A DNA stretch of 64,000 nucleotides from Siphlonurus alternatus (GCA_949825025.1 OX463785.1:5559979-5623978), one strand, 5' to 3'. Positions 32,480 to 54,062 are shown, numbered from the stretch's first letter. Notes: generated by a model not told the origin, from the letters alone. Numbers and translations are program-made.

Positions 32480-32892
32480 TATTTACAACTGCAGAGTTAA
32501 TAAATGATTGCAAATAATTGTTGCATGTTTTTAATTCTGGTTTCTTTCAACTTCTAATTTCCGACACATGCCATGTATGCACTGTACTGCTTACTAAAAA
32601 ATGTTGCATTTTTTTCAATTTTCTTCTTCCGTTTATTTGTTGTAAATTACAATCATAGAATATATCGATAGAAATAATATTTTTTTTACAAACACAAACA
32701 TATCATGGTATTTTTTATACATTTTACAGTCGAATGTTGATGTATATTCATTTGTATAATTTTATGTAATAAAAATAATTAATTTATTATTTTTTCCTGA
32801 CGTATTATTAAGAAATTTTAGATTTTATAATACATAAATTAATGATAATTAGCAAATAAGGCACATTAGCATGATATATAAATGCCCCAATA
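32480..32892. other. Upstream region of gene B
   Basis: AT-rich 5' flank. Short blocks before the ATG resemble those upstream of gene A. No clear core promoter can be fixed. Confidence 0.4.
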
Positions 32893-33182
32893 TATACGTA
32901 TCCTGAGTTGAAACAAATTTAAACTATTATTGATTCAACTCATGAATAAGCTAATCTAATTTCTTCCTATTTTGTAGTATTTTAGAGAAAAAAAGACGAG
33001 ATTACGTCTTTTTTGTCTTTTCTTGAGAATAAAATGTTAAACATATTGTCTATTTGTCTTCATTTCATCCTCATTTTCAGCGAAGAGGAAATAATATGTG
33101 TTTTAGAGGTAAAAAGATTAGGTTTAGACGTGTAAAGAAAAACCTTTCATAATTAAGACATAGTTTTTCAATTAGGGTAAAA
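32893..33182. mobile_element. AGTTGAAGAC-family palindromic element, partial
   Basis: Contains GATTCAACTCATGAATAAG, GACGAGATTACGTCTT and GTGTTTTAGAGGTAAAAAGA, collinear with 2893-3356. Confidence 0.6.
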
Positions 33183-33720
33183 CTAATACTATTACTTACA
33201 GCCCAATTTACATGATATTCCTCCCGGAAGTAGCCGGAATTGTTAGGTTTCTGGTTTTTCTATTTGTATTTCAGTGTTACAACGTTCACAGAAAGTTCCG
33301 TACTTCTACTTCAAACCACTCCATAAAGTTTTAAAAAACATTACAAACAGAAGAGCTGCAAACTTCTGGAGGGATTGTACTGTTATTAATTTCCAAAATT
33401 AAATAAAAATCTGCAACTTAATCACCTATAATCTGAATAATTAACTTTTAAAACATTAACCTGTATAATCATCCAGACAGCAATAGTTTGAAATATTTTA
33501 ACTAGTATGGTTTTTTAATGTATGAACTCCTTTTAAAAGTAAGATCGTATTATTTATTATTTACCATAAATTTATTATACCCAACAAATATTATTAACAC
33601 TATTAATTACTAGAGAAATAATAAAACATTTGTAATAATAAATAAATGTGTAAGTGTTATTTATTTTATATCTTTAAATTACAAGGTTCTTCATATATAC
33701 AGCCAAATTTAAATGGATAT
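33183..33720. other. Intergenic DNA, nothing recognised
   Basis: AT-rich, with no supported gene or inverted repeat. Confidence 0.45.
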
Positions 33721-33724
33721 TCCA

Positions 33725-34268
33725 CAGTGATTAAAAAATGTAGCTCATAAAACCAGTGCTTCAAAATATAGCCATTAATAGCAGTGATTCGAAATATAGC
33801 TCTTAAATAACAGTGATTTAAAAATGTAGCCCTTAGAATCAGTGATTCAAAATATAGCCATAATTATATAGCAGTGTCATGATTCAAAATATAGCCCTTT
33901 GTGCTTCAAAATATAGTCTTTAGAGACAGTGATTAAAAAATATAGCCATTAATAACAGCGCTTTAAAATGTAACCATTAATAGCAGTGATTCAAAATATA
34001 GCCCTTAAATAACAGTGATTTAAAAATGTAGCCCTTAGAATCAGTGATTCAAAATATAGCCATAATTATATAGCAGTGTCATGATCCAAAATATAGCACT
34101 TTGTGCTTCAAAATATAGTTCTTAACGACAGTAATTAAAAAATTTAGCCCATAAAACCAGAGCTTCAAAATATAGCCATAATTAGCAGTGCCATGATTTA
34201 AAATATAGCCCTTTGTAACAATGCTTCAAAATATAGTCCTTAGAAACAGTGCTTCATAATATAGTTCT
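33725..34268. repeat. Minisatellite with a higher-order 202-bp period
   Basis: Degenerate units of roughly 25-30 bp built on CAGTGATTCAAAATATAGCC. A block of about 170 bp starting at 33781 recurs almost unchanged starting at 33983, so the array has a longer repeating unit of 202 bp. Confidence 0.85.
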
Positions 34269-34499
34269 AATTAATAGAGTGCAATTATATTTAAAACTTA
34301 AAACCTTTGTTTTTTGTTTAATGCAAAAGATTTTTCTTTTTCTTCTCTTGCTCCATGTGGTAATTGAAAAATTCAAAAATACGGAAGAACAAACAATGGA
34401 AAAGAACCTAACACTTATACATGAAGTATAAATTTGCATTACATGTTTTTTGAATAAATAATAACTTTCAGTTAAATTATTTTTGCATTTTATAAAAAA

Positions 34500-34640
34500 C
34501 TCTAATAACATGCTTATATAAGAACACCTTTATGACGTCATAGTCATGCAAATATTTAACATCTAACATGCAAGCATAGAGATAGACCCTGAAGTTATAT
34601 CAGCATTTTTCAGCATGATTTTAAAAATTTTAAAGCGTTT
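34500..34640. mobile_element. M5-like element, partial
   Basis: Holds TATGACGTCATAGTCATGCA followed by AATATTTAACAT. The right arm has decayed. Confidence 0.5.
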
Positions 34641-34658
34641 TAAACGTTTGAAAATAAT

Positions 34659-34838
34659 GGGAGACATTCACAAAGCACTTTAACCCCAACTTTAGCCCCA
34701 AGTTTTATCCCTGGTACTAAACATAGTGCTAAACTAGGAGCTAGACATGGTTAGCCCCTGGTTTAGCATCATGTTTAGTACCAGGGATAAAACTTGGGGC
34801 TAAAGTTGGGGTTAAAGTGCTTTGTGAATGCTCCCCAA
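34659..34838. mobile_element. Palindromic element, GGGGAGCATTCAC family
   Basis: The arms contain CAAAGCACTTTAACCCCAAC and mirror GTTGGGGTTAAAGTGCTTTG, with ACCAGGGATAAAACTTGGGG repeated in inverse. Single copy here, 62 bp from the env element. Confidence 0.8.
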
Positions 34839-34900
34839 TATGTTTCAATAGTTTCAATATATAATAACTCAATATCTTATATGATATTAAGTGATATATG

Positions 34901-34940
34901 TGTAACCCACAGTTTTGTATAATTAAAAATGGAAAGTACT
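34901..34940 (+). repeat. 5' LTR stub
   Basis: Matches the first 41 bp of the 3' LTR except for one missing A. It ends at GTACT, after which the sequence switches to the env leader. It keeps a TATA-like TATAATTAAAA about 50 bp upstream of the env ATG. Confidence 0.85.
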
Positions 34941-34973
34941 TCAGGGGTGGAAGATTAATAAACATTTTTCAAG

Positions 34974-36812
34974 ATGCGTTTGTGTGTAGTTTTTGTTGTA
35001 TTGCTTTTTACAGTGTGTGTTTTGTGTGTTTCGTTTGAAGTGAAAAATGTGACGAACAGCGTGATTTTTATAAGGACTGACACTGTGGGGATATCGGCAA
35101 GTAAGTTCAAACTGGTGCTTGAGATTGATTGTGAAAATGTTAAGAAGCAGCATGATGCGTTGGAGCTTCAGTTCAGGTCACTTACTGAAATGTGGCGAGA
35201 GAAACCTTCTGAAAGCGCGTCAGCTGATATCCTTACTAGTGCGTTTCAGTATATGGTTAACATGTTTCACGAGTATTCGACTGAAGTAGTTGAGTTTTAC
35301 AATCTGTTACCACAGAGCAAAGTTCAGAGAAGGGATTCATGGTTCCCTGGCATAGGTAAAATGCTTAGAGTTGGTTTTGGTACACTGGATGAAGCAGATG
35401 AGAAAGATATACGAGATGAGTTAGATGCAATGCATGCTGAGATAGAAAACTCAACCTCAGTGTTGGGTAGAACTATGTTGTATTTCAGGGGCATTGATGA
35501 GAAAATGGCTAACAACAGTAAATTCATGCAGAGTTTAGCGCAAAGCATGGTGCAGAAAGTGCAAGAGTTTAATGTGAATTTTCTGCGTGAGTCGCAAGCT
35601 ATGAAATACAAAGTTGATTCAGTTAATTCGGATTTGGCGTTTTCAAACATGATGCACCAACTTGGGCATATGCTTAACTCAAATAGGCTTGAATTAAATG
35701 TGTTCAGGTCTGCGGTTCAAGCGACATCGCGTCATCAATTAACTTCTGACATCTTGCACTCTACACTATTCCTCGCCTTGCTAGAGAATATTCAGAAAAA
35801 CTTGTCCCCTGGCTTGTCTATGATTGCACCTGTTTCTAGAGAGTATATTAATATATTCTATAATGCAGCCAGGGTGGTTCCGTTTATGCATGGTGGGAAG
35901 TTAATGTTGGTTGTTACAATACCCTTAATTGCCCAAGATAACGTATATCACAAGTATCAAATTTTGTCTATACCAGTGTACAACAAGGCTCTAGGATATG
36001 CTCTGCAGGTTGTAGTTCCAAAGTTTGTTTACGTAAGCCGTGATGTGTCAAAATATTTTGTGTCTGATGATGATAGTTTAGTGTGCATAGAAAGCGTTAT
36101 GCATATCTGTGAGGTAACAAGGGAAGTGTATTCAGTGTCTCATAAGACGTGTGTAATTAATCTGTTCTTAAGTCAATCGCATGATCTGTGTGCCACGCAA
36201 ATAAATAAGTTAACAATTCCGTATGTGCGCAGGGTACAATCTGATGTGATTGTTGCAGTACCAACAGCCATGGCAGTAATTGTTAAGTGTCCAGCTGTTG
36301 ATGTTCCCCCCACCGTCCAGTCATTAAATATAGAGGGCGTAAAGTTAATGGAAAATGTTGCAAGCTGTGATATTTCAGGGGATGGTTTCCGTTTGTTGCC
36401 CCGGTATTCAGTTAGTAAGCAGCTAAATATTACCCTGGGTAAAAATCCGGTGAAATTTACAGGGGACCTGGCACTGACACATAAGGAGTTGCACAATGTT
36501 TCAAGTCAATTTGGCACACTTGATATTAAGTCTATGTTGGATTCATATAATTGGCATGAAAATGAACCGAGAAAATTTGCTGAGATTGTTAAAGAGGTTC
36601 AGGCTCTTGCTGAGCATAAACGAAGAGTAATTACACATGCGGCAGTAAGCTCAAGTGGGTCATTTTTTACTGTTTTGGTGGTTGCTGGTATAATTTTTGC
36701 TGTGGTATATTTCAAGAAGTTGTGTTGTTTTAAAGCAATTATAATAAGAGGTATGCGAGAACCACAACCAGACCCCGAGCAAGCAAATAATGAACCAATA
36801 CCTTCCTATTGA
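34974..36812 (+). CDS. env: Intact F-type envelope glycoprotein, 612 aa
   Basis: One uninterrupted ORF with a hydrophobic signal peptide (residues 1-20). At 119-120 an Arg-Arg precedes a fusion-peptide-like segment (121-139, with FPGIGKML and FGTLD). This is the layout of the F protein/errantivirus Env class, in which a precursor is cleaved upstream of the fusion peptide. The strict R-x-x-R furin pattern is not fully met (KVQRR), so cleavage is uncertain. Heptad-like helical sequence follows, then a Cys-rich region in the membrane-proximal half, a transmembrane helix at 563-580 (TVLVVAGIIFAVV) and a short tail of about 32 residues with Cys-Cys and Pro-rich sequence. The family mediates membrane fusion. 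Here gag and pol are missing, so the protein cannot serve a complete virus by itself. Domestication or a recent insertion could each explain the intact frame. Confidence 0.85.
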   Translation: MRLCVVFVVLLFTVCVLCVSFEVKNVTNSVIFIRTDTVGISASKFKLVLEIDCENVKKQHDALELQFRSLTEMWREKPSESASADILTSAFQYMVNMFHEYSTEVVEFYNLLPQSKVQRRDSWFPGIGKMLRVGFGTLDEADEKDIRDELDAMHAEIENSTSVLGRTMLYFRGIDEKMANNSKFMQSLAQSMVQKVQEFNVNFLRESQAMKYKVDSVNSDLAFSNMMHQLGHMLNSNRLELNVFRSAVQATSRHQLTSDILHSTLFLALLENIQKNLSPGLSMIAPVSREYINIFYNAARVVPFMHGGKLMLVVTIPLIAQDNVYHKYQILSIPVYNKALGYALQVVVPKFVYVSRDVSKYFVSDDDSLVCIESVMHICEVTREVYSVSHKTCVINLFLSQSHDLCATQINKLTIPYVRRVQSDVIVAVPTAMAVIVKCPAVDVPPTVQSLNIEGVKLMENVASCDISGDGFRLLPRYSVSKQLNITLGKNPVKFTGDLALTHKELHNVSSQFGTLDIKSMLDSYNWHENEPRKFAEIVKEVQALAEHKRRVITHAAVSSSGSFFTVLVVAGIIFAVVYFKKLCCFKAIIIRGMREPQPDPEQANNEPIPSY

Positions 36813-37107
36813 TACATTTCATTTATGGTTTATCTTGTTAATGGGTTACTTATTTTGTTGACGTTGTTCAATTTAAATGATCATAATTGACAATAATTGG
36901 GTTTTATCATCATATTGTTTTGCAATAAATTGCTCTTGTTAAGTTTTTTTTCTCAATACAGCTGTTATAATGTTTTGTTTCAATGGATAATTATATGCCA
37001 TCTAGTGAGGGTTTTTAGAACTAGATGAATGTTGTTTACAGCGGAGAAAATTTTGAATGTTTTTATCTCGATGTATTAATTGCATGTTTCGAGGGCGAAA
37101 CAAATTC

Positions 37108-37121
37108 TGTGGGAAGGGCTC
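37108..37121 (+). promoter_or_regulatory. Polypurine tract of the env element
   Basis: CTGTGGGAAGGGCTC sits immediately before the 3' LTR start. This is the plus-strand priming site position in LTR retroelements. Confidence 0.7.
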
Positions 37122-37440
37122 TGTAACCCACAGTTTTGTATAATTAAAAATGGAAAAGTACTGAGCCTGAGTCAGCATGTGCTCAGGATGTTGAAGAGCG
37201 GTGTGTTCGTAGCTGCGATGCACTCAGCGGTATTTGCTGACGCGAGTGCAAGGTAAAGTTCAATATAGCAGCTCGAGCATTACCTGCACAGCTAGCCCTC
37301 AGGCAGGAGTGACACGGCACAAGCCCGGTGCGTGTCACGTATAGAGAAATCGTGTAACGTAATTTTGAATAAATGTATATATTTGTAACATAGCAAATAT
37401 ATTCTTATTTGAGCCTGACCCCCATAAATAGTTGTCTACA
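37122..37440 (+). repeat. 3' LTR, 319 bp
   Basis: Starts TGTAACCCACAG and ends TTGTCTACA (TGT..ACA). It contains AATAAA near 37369 as a polyadenylation signal. The start is fixed by the copy at 34901 and the end by the flanking TATG. Confidence 0.85.
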
Positions 37441-37483
37441 TATGCATGGTTGATAGATTGTGACTGACACATTTCTTCACTTC

Positions 37484-47797
<10,314 letters not shown>

Positions 47798-48200
47798 TAT
47801 GACGCTGTAATCATGAGAATCTTATTAATATATAATTGTTATTGTTTGTGTGTGTGTGTTCCCATAATATCCCTTTTTTTTCAAATCTATCAATTTCGTC
47901 ACCTTAATTTATACGTATATATACTAAAAAAAAGTAAAATTTATTATGTACTTCTATATTTTATTAATAATTAATACGCAATTACTGTATATATGCTAGT
48001 AATTAAAGAACCTATATAGTTTTTTTTTAATATTTATTTTATAAATCGTTGAATATGATACAATTCTTTTATTTATTACGTTTACCTTTATTTATATATT
48101 GTATTCATGCATTCATCATCACCGTTTGCTCGAATGTACATAAAATGTATAACGGTATATTAGTGCTGACAATGAAGGACAAATTTATATAATTATATTT

Positions 48201-48203
<3 letters not shown>
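47798..48203. other. Upstream region of gene C
   Basis: A minus-strand ATATATTAATAAG lies about 35 nt before the gene C ATG and could serve as a TATA element. Otherwise it is AT-rich with no recognised feature. Confidence 0.4.

Positions 48204-48296
<93 letters not shown>
48204..48296. repeat. (GA)n microsatellite
   Basis: About 46 uninterrupted GA units. Confidence 0.97.
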
Positions 48297-48299
<3 letters not shown>

Positions 48300-49296
48300 C
48301 GCAAAAAATGACAACATCATTCATGCTTGCATTATGCGTGCAGAATATAAAATTAATTACTACAGTGTGAACCACGTACAATTCGCGTGCCAACTTTTTT
48401 CGTAAATTTGCATGGTACATTGCAAAAATTTTTCGTACTGTACGTATTATAAATATATTATATATTTATATTGTATCTTAAAAAAAATATGTATTATGTG
48501 AATTTATAATGAATAAAAAAAAAAAAAAAACTAAAATACCATGCCAGAAGCATTCAATTTTTACACTGTTTTTGGAGTATTGTCATTTGATTTATTTTTA
48601 ACCAATAGATGACAGCACTCTGTAAATTCGGTAAATTAACCTCCAGGCAGTATTAAAAAACTACACTAGATGGCAGGATGTGTATTACAAAATAGAAAAA
48701 ATGCGCTAAATATGAAATAAAAAATGATATTTTTTCCCCACTTTTAAATAACAAATTCCGAGAAATTAGATCAATGTCTGATAAAATTATTATTCTCTGT
48801 TGTAAAGTTCTTCTTGCTCTTCCATGTTTTTTATTTTCATAACCCAAATTTCTTATTTTTCCTGCCAAATGTCAAAGTTACTTGGACCGTTTCAATGATT
48901 CTGATTGCATGATTTTTTCAACAGCTGTGAGCAAAGCAAATGTTTTGATTTCTTTTTAATTTTTAGCTTTCATCATCAATAATGTATAATGGACTGTTAT
49001 AAGTGATAAGTTAATAACATTGACGATAATATTATTCCTTTGGTGAACTAGAATGCAATACAGGTATGTATACAATTAATGACTTCCTTACATAACTTTT
49101 ATTTACTCTAATATGCATACTGTATGCATATGCCATATATGCATCAGTAATGTCATAAATGTCTCCCAACCCTATTACATAACTAACTAGAGTTAGTTAC
49201 AAAGGCCTGGTCTAGCTTCGAGACCAGGGTCAGGGGTGTAGAGAAATATTGGGCCAATTAAGGTGCATACATAAGTGGCTCAAGAGACCCGGCTAT
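48297..49296. other. Intergenic DNA, nothing recognised
   Basis: AT-rich. A small palindrome around 49205 (GCCTGGTCTAGCTTCGAGACC) is the only structure noted. The minus-strand open frame at 48653-48868 has no recognised domain. Confidence 0.45.
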
Positions 49297-49540
49297 ATAC
49301 AGAGACCTCCGTGTGTCTTATGGCCAGGGATTTGATCAGAGTTTCACTGTAACTAACAGTAAGAGTGGTGGCGCTGCTAAATGTTCGTCACGGCCCGGTT
49401 CTTGCTGGCTAAAATTGCCTGTGCAGCCAGCGAGAACCGTGCCGTGCCGCTGCGATTCAGTGGCACCGCCACTCTCAGTTACAGTGAAGCTCGGCCAAGC
49501 TGGTCAAATTTCTGGCCATAAGACACGGAGGTCTCTGTAG
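49297..49540. mobile_element. GC-rich palindromic element
   Basis: AGAGACCTCCGTGTGTCTTA and mirror TAAGACACGGAGGTCTCT. Inner TTTCACTGTAACTAACAGTA and CACGGCCCGGTTCTTGCTGG have mirrored partners. Confidence 0.8.
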
Positions 49541-50348
49541 AGTCTCTGTAAGTGGCTAAATTAAGGCCATATATGCCATGGCCAGGTCTGTTCCTTCTAC
49601 CATGGTAGGCAGACCGGCACATCTCTACAGTGCATCAGCTAGGTGACGTTCCCTCTGTCAACCAGTCCCCATGCAGGCCTACAATTTGAGATTATATATG
49701 CCAGGGACATGTCAGCTTTGAATAACTTTAAGGAAGGTTTTCTGACCATGCAGGGTTTAATTAATGTCGTCTACTTCTTTTCTTATGCCCCCACGTGTTG
49801 TCATTTAAGCCATTTTACTTCCGATGTACAATATATCATACTATATGCATATACCCTGTACGTATGCCTACAATCATATGCTGTATAAATTATATTCACA
49901 CCCTATATTATGTATTTAACGATTAATCTCAGTTACTTCGGAATCAAAGAATATTTCCCTGCAAACGAATCAAATGAAATAAATTTTAAAAAATCGAGAA
50001 TATTCTAAAACTTAATCGCTTATGGTTTGAGCAAATTCAGTCTTGCAGTTTTCTTACAACAGCTCCATTTCCGTTTTCCGTCCATAAGGTCAATGTTAAA
50101 CTTCTACAGATTTGCTTCAAAATTTGTATGCCACCTATTGATGGTGAGTTCAAAGTCCCCTGCAAGTCTTGTTGCATTCAGACGGTACGATTGCGAGATA
50201 TCAACCTACTGAGATTCATCCTTAATATAATGGTTACCCTGACCTTCCCATACAGCCCATTAATACATATAGATCTCCTTCAACTCTCACACAAAACCCT
50301 CACTACATTTCACAAAGTTAATTCAATATTTTGCTTCAGGAATGCCTG
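49541..50348. other. Upstream region of DNAJC30-like gene
   Basis: Not clearly repetitive. The stretch ends in a pyrimidine-rich TTTTGCTTCAG just before the coding start, which could be a splice acceptor. An upstream non-coding exon is therefore possible but not located. Confidence 0.4.
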
Positions 50349-53300
50349 ATGAGCCAACAAGTTCTTCTGGGGCTGGCCCACTGTCGGCTGCTACGTCCTC
50401 TCGGAAGTCGTTCCTTTCGACTGAAGCCTCCTGGCAACCGTTCACACTATGACTCACTTGGGGTGACTCCGGGAGCCACTCAGTCAGACATTAAGACGGC
50501 CTACTACAAATTGTCGAAACTCTACCACCCAGACAGAAACAAAGGCAGTCAGGAGGCTGCGAACCACTTCAAGACCATCAACGAAGCCTATGAGGTGACA
50601 TTTAAGTTTAGTAAGGGTCACATTTGTTAGGAAACGGAAGAAATGCTGATTAGCTGCAACTTAGCTTTATCTAGTAAATGGGAACTTCAGAATTTTCTGA
50701 TGGTTTATTTAAAGATTTTCCGTTCTTGAACTGTGCTTTGGTATACTGATCTAAAAAAAAGAAGGAAAATAAAAAATAATTATTTTATTTGTAGTCTGTG
50801 AGGCAAAGGTATAAAGTCGTCCTCATTTATCTTTGGTTTGACGTCACGCGACCCTCCCATTAGAAGTGTATAAATTGGATATTGGAGGACAAAGGAAAAG
50901 GTTCAATGTCAAACTAAAGATGCATGGGGACTACTTTAAAAGTTCCTGCCAATGGACAACCTACATGAAATTTTGTTATTGCAGCAATGAATAGAAAAAT
51001 CCAAATTATGCTACTTTGAATTTTTTCAGATTTTTTTTTAATCCTGGTCCATCCTGGAATTATTTTTAAATAATTATTGTAAGTGTGGTCAGGTCCCCTG
51101 GAGGCGTCTTGGCCCTCCTATCCTTTTTATTAAGGATCCAGGCCAACATAACTTACAGAACTCTTAATACAGTATGTAATTATTTAAAAATAGTTCCGTG
51201 ACTTAAAAAAAAAAAAAAAAAAAAAAACTGAAAAAAAAATCAGAATATCATAATTTGGTACCCTCATTTCCGCAATAGCAATAAAAAATTCCATGCAGGT
51301 AGTCCATCTAAATAAAATCAAAATTCAAAATTAAAATTAATAATTTGGCAGAGTGGTGAAAATTTTACATTTTCAAACTACCGTACTTAAATTAATTAAT
51401 TCAAAGGGAGCATATCGTCGTTGTAGCGCTCTTTTGACCAATCTAGCTTTATAAGTTTTGACTTTTTAACCAATCTAAAATTAAAAGTTTTGACCTTCTG
51501 ACCAATCTCTTTTTATAAGTTATGACCTTTTGTCCAATCAATTATTTTCTTAATTTCTTGTACGAGTGGTGCCATCTTGTGGCAAATTTTACGCTCTTTC
51601 GAATGGCGCAATAAAAAAAAAGTTGTAACTTTTGAGATTTTGGACATTTGTCCCTGCCAAAATTTTTAAAGATTGGTCAAAAGGTCAAAACTTATAATTT
51701 TAGATTGGTCAAAAAGTCATAACTTATAAAGCTAGATTGGTCAAAAGAGCGCTACAACGACGATATACATCTTTTACCTACGACATTAGATATTTCAGAA
51801 GGTAAAATGTATTATTTTGTTGGTAGGTTCTTGGCAACTTCAAGAAACGTCGGCTCTACGACAAAGGCATCCCCATGGACGACTCTGGAGCGGCCGCACC
51901 CGAACCCGAGGACGCTCAGACTCGTTTCTACAGGTCACGAGGCTCCACCCCCACCGGCAAGACGCCAATCTACAACTTTGACGAGTGGTCCCGCGAGCAC
52001 TACGGTACCGCCTTCAAACGGAGAGAGGCAGCCAAGGAGAAGTACGAGCGCAAGGTGAGAGGTGGCAGCACTGAAGTACTGTTGACTGTCAGAAGACTGC
52101 TGGGGAATGGAATAGACTCAAGTCTACTGTCAAAAATCCAAAGAGGGAAAAAAAAATACATGTGAGGTTTTTAGGAGAGGGAAATAATAAAACTTGGTGA
52201 TAGATCAGAAAATTCGTTAAGTTTTAGAATAAAAGATTAAAAGATGTTTAAAATTAATTGCTTCATTTATATTAAAAGTACCATAATGAGAGGAAATAAC
52301 AAAAAAAAAAAAAAAAAAAGGTAACATGATGGCTTACGACCAAGGAACTCTTAAATTTATGGCTTCAAATACTTTTAATTGTTAGTCTTTTATTAAACAC
52401 AAAAAGTGTACATACAACATAGTATTATAAATATATATTCATTATAAATTAACACTGTAATAGAACACATAAAACATACATACAAACTATATATAATAGT
52501 TACAGAATAATAGAGAATAATAATAAAAGAATATAAAATAAGATAACAGATGATATTAACAGCCTGTTACATTAATTAATACTGTTAATACTGTAGTTAC
52601 AATAATAGTAATAGTTACTTGTTGATTTTGAGGATACCATCAATACACAGCTTACAGTGTTATTTTACATTTATATATATTTTTTTAATAAATTATGTAA
52701 TGAATATTGTAGCCAATATCATTTAAATTCCTGTAAATCTAGAATTAAACCTATCAGCGATTATGCCAAGGGAGACTTCATATAGTCTATATATTTTGAA
52801 TAGTAATTAAGCAATAAGTTTTTCATTCTATTTATTTTCTATGTCATATTTTGTTTTATATATGTGCCTATATAATTATTATATATGATATATTATGATG
52901 TAACAGGCTGTTAATATCATCTGCTATTTTATTTTATATTCTTTTATTATCATTTTCTATTATTCTATTATTCTGTGACTATATTATATATAGTTTGTAT
53001 GTGTGTTTTATGTGTTCTATTACAGTGTTATTTTATAATGTATATTCCTAATATTATTTTATATGTACACTTTTTGTGTTTAATAAAAGACTACTAGTAA
53101 TAATATATTTTTTAATGTGAAAAATGAGAGTTGCACTGGTATCCATTTTTATCAATAACTTACTTTTGTTTTCCAATACTACACCTCTGTAGGTGATATT
53201 TGAGTAGCTGTATTCTTAAGCTATTTTGCCATCTGGGTGACATTTGATCAAACTCTGGAGAATCATTCTCTTTTCCTTCCATTATAAGCCCCATCTGATT

Positions 53301-53724
53301 AAGTACACTTGAATCTTGATGAACAGTCACACAAGCCAGGCGCGGATCCAAGAGAGGAGAGAGGCAATGGGGGTGATCCTCCCCAAAAAAATGGTCTCAA
53401 AATATATTGAAGGTATTACCACCCTCCACCCGTCGCCCCCCACCCACGCTAAATTTTAACATTGCGGGATAGCCCCCCCCCCTCCCCCCAGAGCCGCGAG
53501 CTGGATTCACCCCTGACAAAAGCTTATACACACACACTTATCTCACCTCCTTTCTCATCTTCCAGATGCAAGGCAAGGTGGACCACACGGCAGAGACACA
53601 AAAAGAGTCGGTGATCTACTTGAGTGTGATTCTGGCCATGATGTTTTTCATGCTGCACTACGTCCGTGACCGCGCTAGCTACGACGTCGACAAAACCTCA
53701 AGACAAAGGAGGGAGGACACGTAG
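50349..53724 (+). CDS. DNAJC30: DNAJC30-like mitochondrial J-protein, 3 exons, 210 aa
   Basis: Coding exons are 50349-50594, 51827-52054 and 53566-53724. Junctions GAG|GTGACA..TAG|GTT and AAG|GTGAGA..CAG|ATG are in phase 0, ending at TAG. The N-terminus (1-32) is basic and Arg/Leu-rich like a mitochondrial presequence. The J domain spans about 33-95 with the HPD motif at 60-62 (YHPDRNKGS), and exon 2 continues seamlessly with [15 protein letters not shown] linker follows, then one transmembrane helix at about 174-190 and a basic tail, the layout of DNAJC30. Human DNAJC30 is a mitochondrial inner-membrane J-protein linked to ATP synthase function and complex I maintenance. The start ATG at 50349 is chosen because it begins the presequence in the J-domain frame. 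An upstream exon cannot be excluded. Both introns are packed with palindromic elements. Confidence 0.88.
50953..51306. mobile_element. Palindromic MITE, family M2 (copy 7)
   Basis: TGGACAACCTACATG to CAGGTAGTCCA, with an A-run expansion at about 51207. Located in DNAJC30-like intron 1. Confidence 0.75.
51408..51768. mobile_element. Palindromic element, ATATCGTCGTTGTAGCGCTC tips
   Basis: The arms consist of three TTTTGACCAATCT-type units in series and their complements, around a centre with GTGGTGCCATCTTGTGGCAA. Ends 59 bp before exon 2. Confidence 0.85.
52375..53105. mobile_element. Palindrome of about 730 bp
   Basis: TTAGTCTTTTATTAAACACA and GTGTTTAATAAAAGACTA mark the ends. GATATTAACAGCCTGTTACA and TGTAACAGGCTGTTAATATC mark the inner edges. 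The arms of about 200 bp are nearly perfect and the loop is about 320 bp. Located in DNAJC30-like intron 2. Confidence 0.85.
53338..53519. mobile_element. GC-rich MITE, GCGGATCC tips
   Basis: CCAGGCGCGGATCCAAGAG to GCTGGATTCACCCCTG, nearly collinear with 19804-19982. Ends 46 bp before exon 3 of the DNAJC30-like gene. Confidence 0.75.
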
Positions 53725-53917
53725 CGACCTCACACAACTGCAAGCTTGTCAGTGCTAACTTGGGATGTCTTCTGTTACTGGCAAATATTGAGATATAATT
53801 TATAATGTTTTAGTTGTTGAAAATGATTTCACACATAATATGAATGATGAAATAAGTTTACAGTTTTTTATTGTAATATTTTTATATTGATCCTTAAATG
53901 GAGCAATAGAAAATAAT

Positions 53918-53923
53918 AATAAA
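53918..53923 (+). terminator. Candidate polyadenylation signal, DNAJC30-like gene
   Basis: AATAAA about 195 nt past the stop codon in an AT-rich 3' flank. Confidence 0.5.
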
Positions 53924-54062
53924 AAAAATATATTTTTTTAAGTCAATGTATTTTTTAAATTATTAAAAAAAATGGTTATGTAATGAATGAAAACAATTAA
54001 ACAAGCTATACTGTATATTGAAAGAATTTATAAAATTATGGTCTGTATGTGAATTTGTCAAA

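Larger units (their letters stand above)
34901..37440 (+). mobile_element. Env-only errantivirus-like LTR element
   Basis: Bounded by TGTAACCC at the left and GTCTACA at the right, and flanked by TATG on both sides (34897-34900 and 37441-37444), the 4-bp target duplication expected of gypsy-type elements. It contains only a 40-bp 5' LTR stub, an env ORF, a polypurine tract and a full 3' LTR. The rest of the 5' LTR, primer-binding site, gag and pol are absent. The intact flanking duplication means the two outer ends are those of the integrated element. The missing part was lost before integration (an internally deleted or spliced RNA template) or by a later internal deletion through the shared GTACT at the junction. 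Confidence 0.85.

Noticed and set aside
33725..34268. Possible CRISPR-like array
   Set aside because: Repeats are degenerate and contiguous without unique spacers, and the window is animal DNA. It is a minisatellite.
37122..37390. Shorter 3' LTR ending at TTTGTAACA
   Set aside because: The end at 37440 gives an exact TATG duplication with the left flank. The shorter end does not match any flanking duplication.
48105..48420. Ser-Leu repeat open frames
   Set aside because: Produced by the (GA)n microsatellite.
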